A stretch of DNA of 20,651 bases. Source: Strigomonas culicis. Its lineage: Eukaryota > Euglenozoa > Kinetoplastea > Trypanosomatida > Trypanosomatidae. Shown here piece after piece: positions 8,764 through 17,300 of the stretch. Location of the stretch: assembly GCA_000482145.1 (NCBI GenBank), contig AUXH01000343.1, forward strand, positions 1 through 20,651. Reading direction: 5' to 3'. Positions within the stretch are counted from its first letter, which is position 1, and each line of letters starts with the position of its first letter. Under the pieces are notes generated by a model. The model had not been told where the DNA came from and did no database searches. It saw only the letters and a program-made list of their open reading frames with translations. Made by a program: the position numbers and the translations under genes.

Positions 8764-10827
8764 ATGACTGACGTGCCAAGCGAACCCGACTTGAGCCACG
8801 TGGCGGAGGAGCCGCCGGTGCCGCAGGAGCCGGACGCGGCCGCGCTGGACGCCGAGCCCCACGACGAGGCCCCGCCACTCCACGCGCCGACGCCGCCCAG
8901 CCACCCCCTCTCCGCGGCGCCCTCCGACGGCGCCGCGGAGGCGCTGCCGCAGCCGATGCCGGGCAGTCACCGCCCGTCCGCCGCTGGCAAGCGCGTGTCC
9001 TACCAGATGGAGCCGGTGGGTCAGCTGCCGCGGGAGGTCGCGGCCATGTCCACCTCCGGCGTGCCGATGCTCGGCGTCTCAACCACGTCCAAGGGCAGCA
9101 GGAGGTGGGCGCCGCCGCCGGGGGGGCCGCGGCTGTGCGTCAGCAACGCGGGCGAGAGCAAGCACAGCATCGACCTCCTGACCGGCGCGGACTTCTCCGC
9201 CTCGCGGGGCCTGCCCGTCGCCGGCCGCAGCATCGCCCACCGGGACCACCACCACGAGGATGGCGACGCGCCGCAGACGACCGCGACGGGGGAGGTGGTG
9301 CGGCAGTACGTGCGCCAGATGGAGCCGAACAACAGCCACGAGAACCGCATGGACGCGGGCAGCTACTCCCGCTATCTGCTCGCCCTCCGCGAGGAGAACA
9401 CGGTCGACGAGCGGCTCGCCACGTTCCAGGGGCTCGCGGTGCTGCAGGGCACACAGCCGGCGCCGTACAACGCGAAGGCGGGGCGGGAGATGCACATGCG
9501 CCTCAATGAAAAGGCGCTCGCGCTGACGGAGGGCGGCTGGTCCTCGCGCTCCCGCGGGCTGCCGCCGCACCGCGGCGCCTACTCCAACCCGCACGGCGGC
9601 AACCTCACGCCGCTGTACCGCCGCCGTATGGAGGAGGTCGCGGGGTGGGGCAGCCGCGAGCCGCTCAACTTCACGGCCGCCGGCCGCGCCGGCCGCGCGC
9701 TCACCGCGCCGCCGGGGATGGATGCGCCGGAGGAGCCGCCGCTGGACCCGAACGACTTTCCCCACCACCCCTTCGCCGCGAGCACGCTGCGGCGCGAGGC
9801 GGAGCTGCTGGACGAGGAGCCGTACGAGCTGCTGTGCCGGCAGCGGGAGCAGCGGCGCCACCAGTACTACGACAAGGACCACATCGCCAAGACGAAGCGC
9901 AACGCGCGCGATCACGTCTATTACAACCACAAGAGCAAGGGCTTCTACGTGCCGCAGGACCCGCCGGCGGAGGCCACGATGCTGTACTACAACCATCTCT
10001 ACGACTACGGCGACGGCACGCGCTTCGGCAGCACCAGGGCGGACCCGCGCGGCCACCCCGCAGCCGGGGCGGCCGCGGCGGAGGATGAGGGGCTGCTGCG
10101 CTCGCGCCGCAATCCGACCGCGCAGGGGCCGCTGCGCTACGCGGAGACAATGCGCGGCACGGTGGCGAGCGACCCCGGCTACTGGGCGCGCACGCACCAC
10201 CGGAACACGACGACGCTGACGAACAACATGGACTTCACCACGACGTCGCGCGGGAAGGGGCTGGAGCGCATCAAAACACTGCAGATGAGCTCGAGCCGCC
10301 GCAAGAAGGAGGAGGTGGACAAGGGCAGCGCCTCACTCGCCACCGCGCGCGCGGTCGCGGTGAAGGACCTCCACCTCAGCCAGGCCCGGCAGGGCAGCCA
10401 TACGAGCCACAAAACGCTGGAGGAGGTGATCGCCGCCAACCCCAACGGCCACCTCAAAGAGGGCGTGCGGCCGGCGAAGAAGGACGGCAGGGGCAGCAGC
10501 AGCAGCAGCGCGGCGCCGCCGCGGAAGGGCGGCATCTACGGCGCCGCGAAGGAGGGAAAAGTGCACTGGGAGGAGCTGTCGTCCCCGCTCCACCACGCGG
10601 TCGAGGCCGTCCTGGACACCAACGTGCGGGTGCAGCAGCAGCAGGGGTACGTGAACGAGGCGAAGGATGCGACGGGTGGCAGCGTGCCCCATGCAGCGTC
10701 CCTGCCCCATCTGCGCGGTGGGGCTACTAGTAATGCGGCATCGACCGCAGGGAACTATGCCGTGTCGCGGCTCACCTACAAGAAGCAGTACACGAAGGAT
10801 GCAAATCCTAGCGCTTTTGTTCGCTGA
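8764..10827 (+). CDS. Unrecognised 687-residue protein, possibly cytoskeletal
   Basis: The first 70 residues are acidic and Pro/Ala-rich. The middle (about 130-510) is richer in ordered-looking short motifs: GADFSASRGLPVAGRS, QYVRQMEPNNSHENRMDAGS, YSRYLLALREENTVDERLAT, a charged helix at 341-385 (LRREAELLDEEPYELLCRQR) and two YYNH motifs at 386-389 and 408-411 followed by Tyr-rich text. QMEP occurs twice (81-84 and 185-188). The last third is basic and Ser/Gly-rich, then KVHWEELSSPLHHAVEAVLD, and the tail includes SRLTYKKQY. I see no catalytic or membrane features. The arginine-rich, aromatic-peppered makeup recalls proteins that decorate microtubules, and it resembles the preceding gene in style but not in alignable sequence. 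Family assignment is not possible by eye. Confidence 0.85.
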   Translation: MTDVPSEPDLSHVAEEPPVPQEPDAAALDAEPHDEAPPLHAPTPPSHPLSAAPSDGAAEALPQPMPGSHRPSAAGKRVSYQMEPVGQLPREVAAMSTSGVPMLGVSTTSKGSRRWAPPPGGPRLCVSNAGESKHSIDLLTGADFSASRGLPVAGRSIAHRDHHHEDGDAPQTTATGEVVRQYVRQMEPNNSHENRMDAGSYSRYLLALREENTVDERLATFQGLAVLQGTQPAPYNAKAGREMHMRLNEKALALTEGGWSSRSRGLPPHRGAYSNPHGGNLTPLYRRRMEEVAGWGSREPLNFTAAGRAGRALTAPPGMDAPEEPPLDPNDFPHHPFAASTLRREAELLDEEPYELLCRQREQRRHQYYDKDHIAKTKRNARDHVYYNHKSKGFYVPQDPPAEATMLYYNHLYDYGDGTRFGSTRADPRGHPAAGAAAAEDEGLLRSRRNPTAQGPLRYAETMRGTVASDPGYWARTHHRNTTTLTNNMDFTTTSRGKGLERIKTLQMSSSRRKKEEVDKGSASLATARAVAVKDLHLSQARQGSHTSHKTLEEVIAANPNGHLKEGVRPAKKDGRGSSSSSAAPPRKGGIYGAAKEGKVHWEELSSPLHHAVEAVLDTNVRVQQQQGYVNEAKDATGGSVPHAASLPHLRGGATSNAASTAGNYAVSRLTYKKQYTKDANPSAFVR

Positions 10828-11003
10828 CCGGCGGTTTTTCACAAGACAAAAAAAAAGGATTAATATTACTAAACGAAGGAACAACAAAAATGTATATGTC
10901 TTGTTCAAAAAAAAAGAAAAAAAAGGAGAAGCACTCATATGTATTGTAAATACAAGTGAAGGATTGAAGTAGACCTTTTACTGATGAAGAGCATCATAAT
11001 GAA

Positions 11004-11053
11004 AAGAAACAAAAAGAACAAAGATACACGTGTATGTGTTCTTTTTGTTTTTT
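11004..11053 (+). repeat. Inverted repeat capable of a long hairpin
   Basis: Arms at 11007-11020 and 11037-11050 are perfectly complementary over 14 bp. A G-T pair and two more A-T pairs extend them outward to 11004 and 11053. The 16-nt loop contains its own palindrome (ATACACGTGTAT, 11024-11035). The structure lies about 180 nt after the stop of the 8764 gene, in its likely 3' UTR. Confidence 0.8.
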
Positions 11054-11061
11054 CTTTCGTT

Positions 11062-11079
11062 TATATATATATATATATA
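11062..11079 (+). repeat. TA dinucleotide run
   Basis: About nine TA units lie directly downstream of the inverted repeat in the presumed 3' UTR. Confidence 0.95.
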
Positions 11080-11548
11080 AAAATATACGCATATATCTAT
11101 GTATGTATATAAAATATGAACTATATTTCAGTTTTGTTTCTTCGCTTGCTTGATAATGTAAAATAGATGATGTAAGCCAATATGTGCATTCTCTGTTTCT
11201 TCATTTTCGTTTTGCACTGTCAAAGTCTGAAAACTAAATGAGGAAAAGAGGGGAAAAAAAACAGAACTATACTCATACTAACTACTCCTATACCCACATC
11301 CCCGCAGTGTTGCACTGGTACGGTTCCTTGCACCACGACCATTATGGCCGCATCGCCCTACAAACCTTTTTTTGTTTTTTTTTGCTTTGTTTGTGTTTCT
11401 TGTTATTGGTGTCCTTCTTGTATTATATGTACCTTCTTCATATGTATACATGTCAAAAACAAATGTTCAAGTACACACTTTTTTTCTTTTTTCCTTGGAC
11501 TGCTCCACGGTCTTATTGTTACCGTAACGGTATTGTGCTTATTGGCAT

Positions 11549-11592
11549 TCTGTTTCATATCTGATTCGATCTTCCATTTTCTACACCACTAG
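11549..11592 (+). promoter_or_regulatory. Predicted trans-splice acceptor (less certain)
   Basis: The pyrimidine-rich stretch ending CATTTTCTACACCACTAG places an AG at 11591-11592. The leader would be about 142 nt and would contain the TTG repeat and an ATG-TAA pair at 11640. If splicing instead used AG 11645-11646, the leader would contain no upstream ATG. Confidence 0.45.
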
Positions 11593-11599
11593 CATATAT

Positions 11600-11632
<33 letters not shown>
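11600..11632 (+). repeat. TTG triplet repeat
   Basis: Eleven TTG units are followed by GTGTGT, in or just before the leader of the gene at 11735. Confidence 0.95.
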
Positions 11633-11633
<1 letters not shown>

Positions 11634-11701
11634 GTGTGTATGTAAGTGCGTGAGTGTGCGTATTTGCTACTTCGTCGCTACAACATAATTATCTAGTAAA
11701 G

Positions 11702-11718
11702 GAGAGAGAGAGAGAGAG
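11702..11718 (+). repeat. GA dinucleotide run
   Basis: About eight GA units end 16 bases before the start codon at 11735, so they fall inside the 5' leader. Confidence 0.95.
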
Positions 11719-11734
11719 TGAGTGAGAGTGAAGC

Positions 11735-13966
11735 ATGCCTCGGCCTCTCTCCATTCAGCGCTCCGTCTCCGCTGAGGCTTTATCGCCCTCCCACCCCGTG
11801 CCGCGCCCGGCGCGCGGCAGCATCGTCGCGACGAGCACCGCGCCGGCGGCGGTCGCGGCTCGCCAGAAGATCGAAAGGCTGCTGCACACCACGCACGCGA
11901 GCCTCGTCTCGCCGCGCGGGTCCGCGGCCGGCCGCAGCAGCCGCGCGCGCTCCGCCAGCACCCTCGCCCCGGTGGCGGACCCCGAGCGCGCGGCGAAGGT
12001 GCCGGAGCTGCAGCTCGAGTACGACCTCCTGGCGGACACCCTGTTAGCGCGACAGCAGGAGACGGTGCTGCTGTGCCGGCTGCTGAGCGCCATCTACGGC
12101 AAGTGGCAGGAGGTCGTCCGCGCGGTGCCGCAGCACCTCGTCACGCGCGAAGGAGAGGAGGAGGAGGAGACGCCGAGCGAGGCTAGCGCGACCGATGAAG
12201 ACGCGGAGGAGCATCACACAACGAAACAGAAGACGCACCGGCGGCGCGCGGCCCTCCTGCCGGTGGCGCCCGCCACCCGCTGGGAGGCGCTGCAGCTGCC
12301 GGACGAGTGGATCACGTACTTCCAACAGTACTACCCCATCCCGGCGCACGCGCGGCACCACCGCGAGACCTCGCTGGCGGACCTCCCCTTCCTTGTCGAC
12401 GTGCTGCCTGGTCACTACTGGGAGCAGCTCGTCGACGGCGCGCAGCGCGTCATCCGCGGCATGGACGGGCTCCTCCACGGCGGCGCCCCTCCGCCGCGCG
12501 GCCCGGCGCATGCTGCGGTGCGCAAGGCGGTGGAGCCAGCCGCCGCCCTGCCTCAGCCGGGGTGTGGCAGCACCAGCACCCGCAACCCCTCCCCGGTGCA
12601 GCCCCGCCAGCCGCCGCCCCCGCGCGCGGCGGGCGAGCCGCCAGGCCGGCATGACGCCACGGAGGCCCTCGGGCCGCCGGAGCCGCCGACCGTGGCCGCG
12701 GCAGGCCCCGCGGCGCCGAGCGCGGCGGACCGCGACACCGAAGCGCGCGTGCACGCCGATGTGGCGCGGCTGATGGAGGAGCGCATCGACCTCCTCGAGT
12801 CGCAGCTGCGCGACGCGCAGGCCGCGCAGCAGCGGCTGGTCGCGGACCTGCAGGGGCGAGAGGCACTGCGGCAGCGGCAGCGCGAGGACGAGGCCGCGTC
12901 CGCCGCCCCCGCGCCGCCGCCGATGGCGGCCCGCGCGCGGCGCGAGGAGCAGGGCGGTAAAAAAAAGAGTGTCTGGGCGCAGTACGCTGACACCCTTTTG
13001 GAGGAGGAGCGGCGGCGGGTAGAGGAGCTGCACGCACATCCCTACTCGGGCCCACGCGCCAACAGGCGCAGTGGGACGCGCGCGGACTCTCTGGAAACAG
13101 TCCCCTTTGAGGTCGACCCGGGCGTCGCCCCGCGCACGAAACCGGCCGACCCCGCCCCGCCAGCGGCGGCGGGCGGCAGCGCGCGCGAGGCGATTGAGCG
13201 CAACAAGGCGCTGATCGGCCAGCACTTCTCGCAGCAGCCGCAGCAGGAGGAGGAGGACCGCGGCGGCCCCGCGCCTGCGGCTGTGGCTCCCAGCGCGGAG
13301 CGGGCGGAATCGGCGAGCAGCCGCAGTGCCTCCGGGACCGCGCGGACGCCCCCGCCGCACTGGGAGCAGCTGCAGCGCGGCGTGTGGGCGGCCGCCACGA
13401 GCGACGGCTTCGGCGTCAGCCGCGCGACGACGGCGCCGACGGCCACCGCCGCGGCGCTGCTGCTGCAGTCACCGCACGCGGTGCCGTCCCCGCTGTCCAT
13501 CCACCGCTCCGCGTCGAACGCGCGCGGGTCGCATCCGGCGCCGGCGGCGCCGCTGAACCAGAGCAGTGTCAACGAGCCCTCGCCGCCGCCGCGCGCGCCG
13601 CCGTCCTTCCGCCTCAGCGCCTGCCTCACGCACCACGGCGGCGCGGCGGCGGACCGCGCGGCGTTTGAGCGCATCGAGCGGAAGACGTACTTCAACGCAC
13701 CCGCGGCCGCGCCTCCTGAAGGGGGGCGGAACGCATCGCCGGGCGGCACGCTGCTGCTGCTCTCGCCCATCCGGCCCGCGCCGGGCGCGGGGGAGGAGGA
13801 GGCGGAGGTGAAGAGCGTGGACAGTTCGCCGCAGCGCCTCTTCGGCACCGGCCGCAACAGTTTGGCGCGCGACGCGGAGGGGCGGCGGTCGTCCGGGGAC
13901 TCGGGCGGGCCCGTCGGCGCGACACGCGACCGCACAAGCGTCTACGCGAACCCCAATCCGGTGTAG
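11735..13966 (+). CDS. Unrecognised disordered/coiled-coil protein with four RSxS motifs
   Basis: This 743-residue protein is strongly biased to Ala, Pro, Arg and Ser. A helical segment near 88-135 (ELQLEYDLLADTLLARQQET) precedes an acidic stretch. A Trp/Tyr-rich ordered patch follows at 183-245 (LPDEWITYFQQYYPIP, LPGHYWEQLVDGAQRVIRG). A clear coiled coil spans about 335-388 (ARLMEERIDLLESQLRDAQA), and KKKSVWAQYADTLLEEERR lies at about 409-427. The rest looks disordered. RS(A/V)S occurs at 9-12, 72-75, 530-533 and 591-594, the first and last inside a duplicated PLSI(Q/H)RS(V/A)S. RSxS is the core of 14-3-3 mode-1 sites and suits basophilic kinases, so phosphorylation is plausible. No enzyme motif is visible. 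A cytoskeletal or scaffold role is only a guess. Confidence 0.85.
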   Translation: MPRPLSIQRSVSAEALSPSHPVPRPARGSIVATSTAPAAVAARQKIERLLHTTHASLVSPRGSAAGRSSRARSASTLAPVADPERAAKVPELQLEYDLLADTLLARQQETVLLCRLLSAIYGKWQEVVRAVPQHLVTREGEEEEETPSEASATDEDAEEHHTTKQKTHRRRAALLPVAPATRWEALQLPDEWITYFQQYYPIPAHARHHRETSLADLPFLVDVLPGHYWEQLVDGAQRVIRGMDGLLHGGAPPPRGPAHAAVRKAVEPAAALPQPGCGSTSTRNPSPVQPRQPPPPRAAGEPPGRHDATEALGPPEPPTVAAAGPAAPSAADRDTEARVHADVARLMEERIDLLESQLRDAQAAQQRLVADLQGREALRQRQREDEAASAAPAPPPMAARARREEQGGKKKSVWAQYADTLLEEERRRVEELHAHPYSGPRANRRSGTRADSLETVPFEVDPGVAPRTKPADPAPPAAAGGSAREAIERNKALIGQHFSQQPQQEEEDRGGPAPAAVAPSAERAESASSRSASGTARTPPPHWEQLQRGVWAAATSDGFGVSRATTAPTATAAALLLQSPHAVPSPLSIHRSASNARGSHPAPAAPLNQSSVNEPSPPPRAPPSFRLSACLTHHGGAAADRAAFERIERKTYFNAPAAAPPEGGRNASPGGTLLLLSPIRPAPGAGEEEAEVKSVDSSPQRLFGTGRNSLARDAEGRRSSGDSGGPVGATRDRTSVYANPNPV

Positions 13967-14378
13967 GAGGAGCGATCTGCGCACACACGCAGTCGACCGT
14001 CACAGGACCAAACAGAGAGTTGTCTTGCTCGCACTCCATTCTATCAATACACGTATATATGTACATGTGTGTGCCAGAGAACCGTGTTTAGATTGATTAT
14101 TATTATTCCCATAGTATTGTCTTTCCTGTCGGACATGTTTGCTCCCACTGTGCTGCACCGTCTTGGCTTCCGTTGTAGTGTTCGACTCGTGTAAAACGTC
14201 ACTGCTTCTTCTCAAAGAAAGTGTGTATACGTATACATAGAGATATATACATGTTTATTATTATTAAAAAAAAAATGAATACTACTCAGTACTTTCTTTT
14301 TCTTTTTCTCTTCTTGTGATTGAAGGATACTCCTTTCTTTTTATACATATAGAAACAACACTACACTTTTTATTAGAC
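13967..14378 (+). other. AT-rich intergenic region
   Basis: This 412-bp spacer contains mixed sequence after the stop, then ATTATTATT and TA-type stretches (about 14095-14265), an A run and a pyrimidine tract at 14292-14315. I see no gene or RNA candidate. Confidence 0.75.
14292..14325 (+). promoter_or_regulatory. Predicted trans-splice acceptor
   Basis: A C/T-rich tract (14292-14315) is followed by GTGATTGAAG, placing AG at 14324-14325. The leader of about 53 nt has its first ATG at 14379. The in-frame GTG at 14316 would lie upstream of the splice site and is discarded. Confidence 0.65.
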
Positions 14379-17300
14379 ATGACGCGGCGATACACCAGTG
14401 GGAGTGAGGATCTCAATGAGCCTCGCGTCTATGTAAACAACATGAACACGGCCTTTCCCACTGTAGAAATCCCTAACCGCCCGCCCAAGGTGCGCGCGGA
14501 GGCGGCTTCCGCCATCGCCGCGTACAACCATAACAGCAGCAATGCGACTTCAGTTAGTGCGAACGGGAGCGCCCTCTATGGTAGCGGTCGCATTGGCGTA
14601 GATGGCACGGGGCGAGACACGGACGTCATGAGCATCCCCCGCCCACCGATTATGCTGTCCATCAAGAAAAACGCGGACGCGACCCCTGGCGTGCCGCAGC
14701 AGCAGCAGGCGCTACACCCCAACCTGGAGCACATGTACAAGCGGATTATGCGCAAGCTGCAGAAGGAGCTGAACTACGAGGAGACGGTGCGGGCGCCGCT
14801 GTTGACGCAGTACGGGGTGGATGCAGAGGAGGAGGAGGAAGGCGAAACGGACGCGGACTCCGTCTTTCCAAGCGGCGACCCGGTCGCGTCCCGCCGCCGG
14901 CCCGCGAGTCCGCCGCCCTCCGCGGCCCCCAGCGAAGACTCCCTGCAGCCGGTGAAGGACACGGAGGGGCCGACCGGCAGCCCCACGGACACGAACACGC
15001 GCATGAGCGCCGCGGCCACGGCGCGCGGGGCGAGCAGCGTCGTACGCTACCGGGCGTCTCCCCCCGTCACCATGACGGCCGGCGCCGCGGCGGGGAGGGG
15101 CCGTGGCGGGGACCTGAGCGGCGGCGGCCCGCTGTCGGCCGCGGCGGACGAGGAGGAGAGTTGGCTGGCCCTGCAGCCCTGTCCCCGCACCCTGCGCCTC
15201 GTCCTCAACCACGTGTGCGAGACGATCGAGAAGAAGCTGTCCCTCGCGGAGCAGGGGTCGCTGGAGGACTGCGTCCGCTTCACCTTCGAGAGCCGCAGCC
15301 TGCTCGACCGGCTGCTGAAGGAGATGCCCTACTACACGCAGTTTCAGGAGGCGGACGCGAACAAGCTCGTGACCGAGGCGAGCGCGACGGCCCGCAACCA
15401 GCCGACCACGACCGCGGTCGGCATCGGGATGACGCGGCTCATGCACGAGCTCCGTAAGTCGCCCGCGCCCATCGCGCGCGCGCAGTATCAGCTGAGCGCG
15501 CAGTCCGGCGGCGTCCGCGCGGTGCTCGACCTGGCGGAAGACCACGCGCTGCAGCGGCAGCAGAGTTACATCGGCGGGGACGGCGCCGACACCCGCCTCC
15601 CGTCGCTGCCACCGCTGCTGCCGACAACCGGCAACAAGGTGCAGTTCATCGATCAGGGGGCGAGTGTCGTTGGGCTGGAGCCGTCCAACATGACCATGGC
15701 AAGTGGGCTCAACCCGCAGTACGGCCTGCTCGCGGATCAGCTCCGCGGGACGGACAACCGGGCGATGCAGACGTACCCCGCCGCGGCCCCGCAAGGCCTC
15801 ACGCTGCCGGACACCTACGGCAAGAGCATGCGGCTCCAGACGCAGAACCACAGCGAAAACGCGCGGCGGCGGGCGAGCAGCATCCTCGCCTCGCGCGATG
15901 CGAGTGCGATGGGGATGCTGAACGCGTCGGTCGGCCGCGGTGAAAGCAACGTCAACAGCCGCGTCGCCAGCGCCAACACGTTCCTCGCCGAGGCGAGCGC
16001 TACGAACCCGGAGAACAACACGACGGCGACGGGCAGTGGCCATTCGCGCCTCGCCGCGCGCGTCGGCGCGCGCGGCGAGGCGCTCAGCGCGTGTCAGCAG
16101 GTGAGCGTGGGCACCATGACGGAGGAGAACACGGCGACGATGATCTCGCGCGAGGCGTACGAGGAGCTGGAGGACCACGTGCAGGCGCTAGAGGCCCAGC
16201 GCATCGAGGAGGCGAAGCTGCGAGAGCAGCTGGACAACCGTTTGTTGGAGGAGAGCGACTACAACAAGCGCAAGGCGAGCGTCGTCGAGTACCTGCGCGA
16301 GACGCTGCTGAAGGAGTGCAATGCGCTCCGCGCGCAGCTCAGCTTCGCGGCGCGGAAGGAGCGCACCATGCACGAGGCCCTGACGCTGCAGCAGCAGCAG
16401 ATGGCGAATGGGATGAACGGCGCCGCGGCCGGCGCGGGTCAGGGATCCTCGATGGGACTGGGGTATGGCCACCGCAACGACCGGAGTATGGTGGGCGGCC
16501 GCTCCATCGGCGGCTTTAGCCAGAACACGCGGCGTCTCAACACGACGATGGGCAACACCAGCACGACCATGTCGCTGCAACGCCTGCGCGGCACGCAGAC
16601 CTTTGCGCTCAACAACAACAGCAGCAACATGAATACCACGAACCTCAACAACAACATGTCGTCTACCAATGTGCAAAACATATCCGGCTCTGCCCAGGCG
16701 GAGGAATCGGCGGGGCACGAAGGCAGCGCGGACACGGATGACGCCTTCAACATCTCCCGTCTGGTCACACATGACATTACGTCCATCCACTCCCTTCTTG
16801 ACTTGGCTCTCCTCGCGATCGAGAAGGACGAGAAGTTGAATCTCTCCATCGAGATGCTGAAGGCGAACCGCGACCTCCTCAACGACGACCACTACCTCGC
16901 GAACGGCGGCGGCCTCGGTGTCGGTGGGACGCTCTCGGCCGAACAGCAGGAGCAGTTTTTTCTCGCCAAAGACCCGAAGCAGCAGTTGGAGGAGCTCCGC
17001 TTGGCCTTCGAGGACAAGCAACGCAACTTCAAGTTCAGCTACGTCGCCGCGCAGATCCAGAACCAGGAGCTGATCAACGTGAAGGACCGCGAGATCCAGC
17101 GGCTCACGTACCTGACCGACACCGCCGCGCTCAGCCACACGCTACATGCCAAGATGGAGGCGCTCAAGGACGACCTCCAGACCCTCAAGACGGCGGTGAT
17201 GGAGCAGTGCCGCAGCTTCAACGCGACGCTGCGCAATACAACCGGCTCCCTGCTCGCCCGCGCGGCGATGCTCGAGAAGACGATGAGTGAGAACGCGACG

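Larger units (their letters stand above)
10828..11734 (+). other. Long AT-rich intergenic region with hairpin and repeats
   Basis: This 907-bp spacer carries a long inverted repeat (11004-11053), a TA run (11062-11079), a TTG repeat (11600-11632) and a GA run (11702-11718). Small + strand frames at 11238-11564 and 11344-11592 encode Phe/Cys-rich hydrophobic strings that simply reflect T-rich sequence, and they are not called as genes. The stretch 11295-11350 is less AT-biased but shows no recognisable RNA. Confidence 0.7.

Noticed and set aside
11238..11592. Small hydrophobic + strand frames resembling membrane proteins
   Set aside because: The hydrophobicity follows from TTT/TTC/TGT runs in a T-rich spacer. 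There is no coding-like composition and the two overlapping frames are equally plausible.
14316..14378. GTG-start extension of the large coiled-coil gene (likewise GTG 2866 and TTG 7271)
   Set aside because: Non-ATG starts are not expected in trypanosomatid nuclear genes, and each lies in UTR-like sequence or before the predicted splice site.
14712..16178. 488-codon minus-strand open frame in the large coiled-coil gene
   Set aside because: Same compositional artefact: Arg/Leu/Val-rich, with no recognisable motif.
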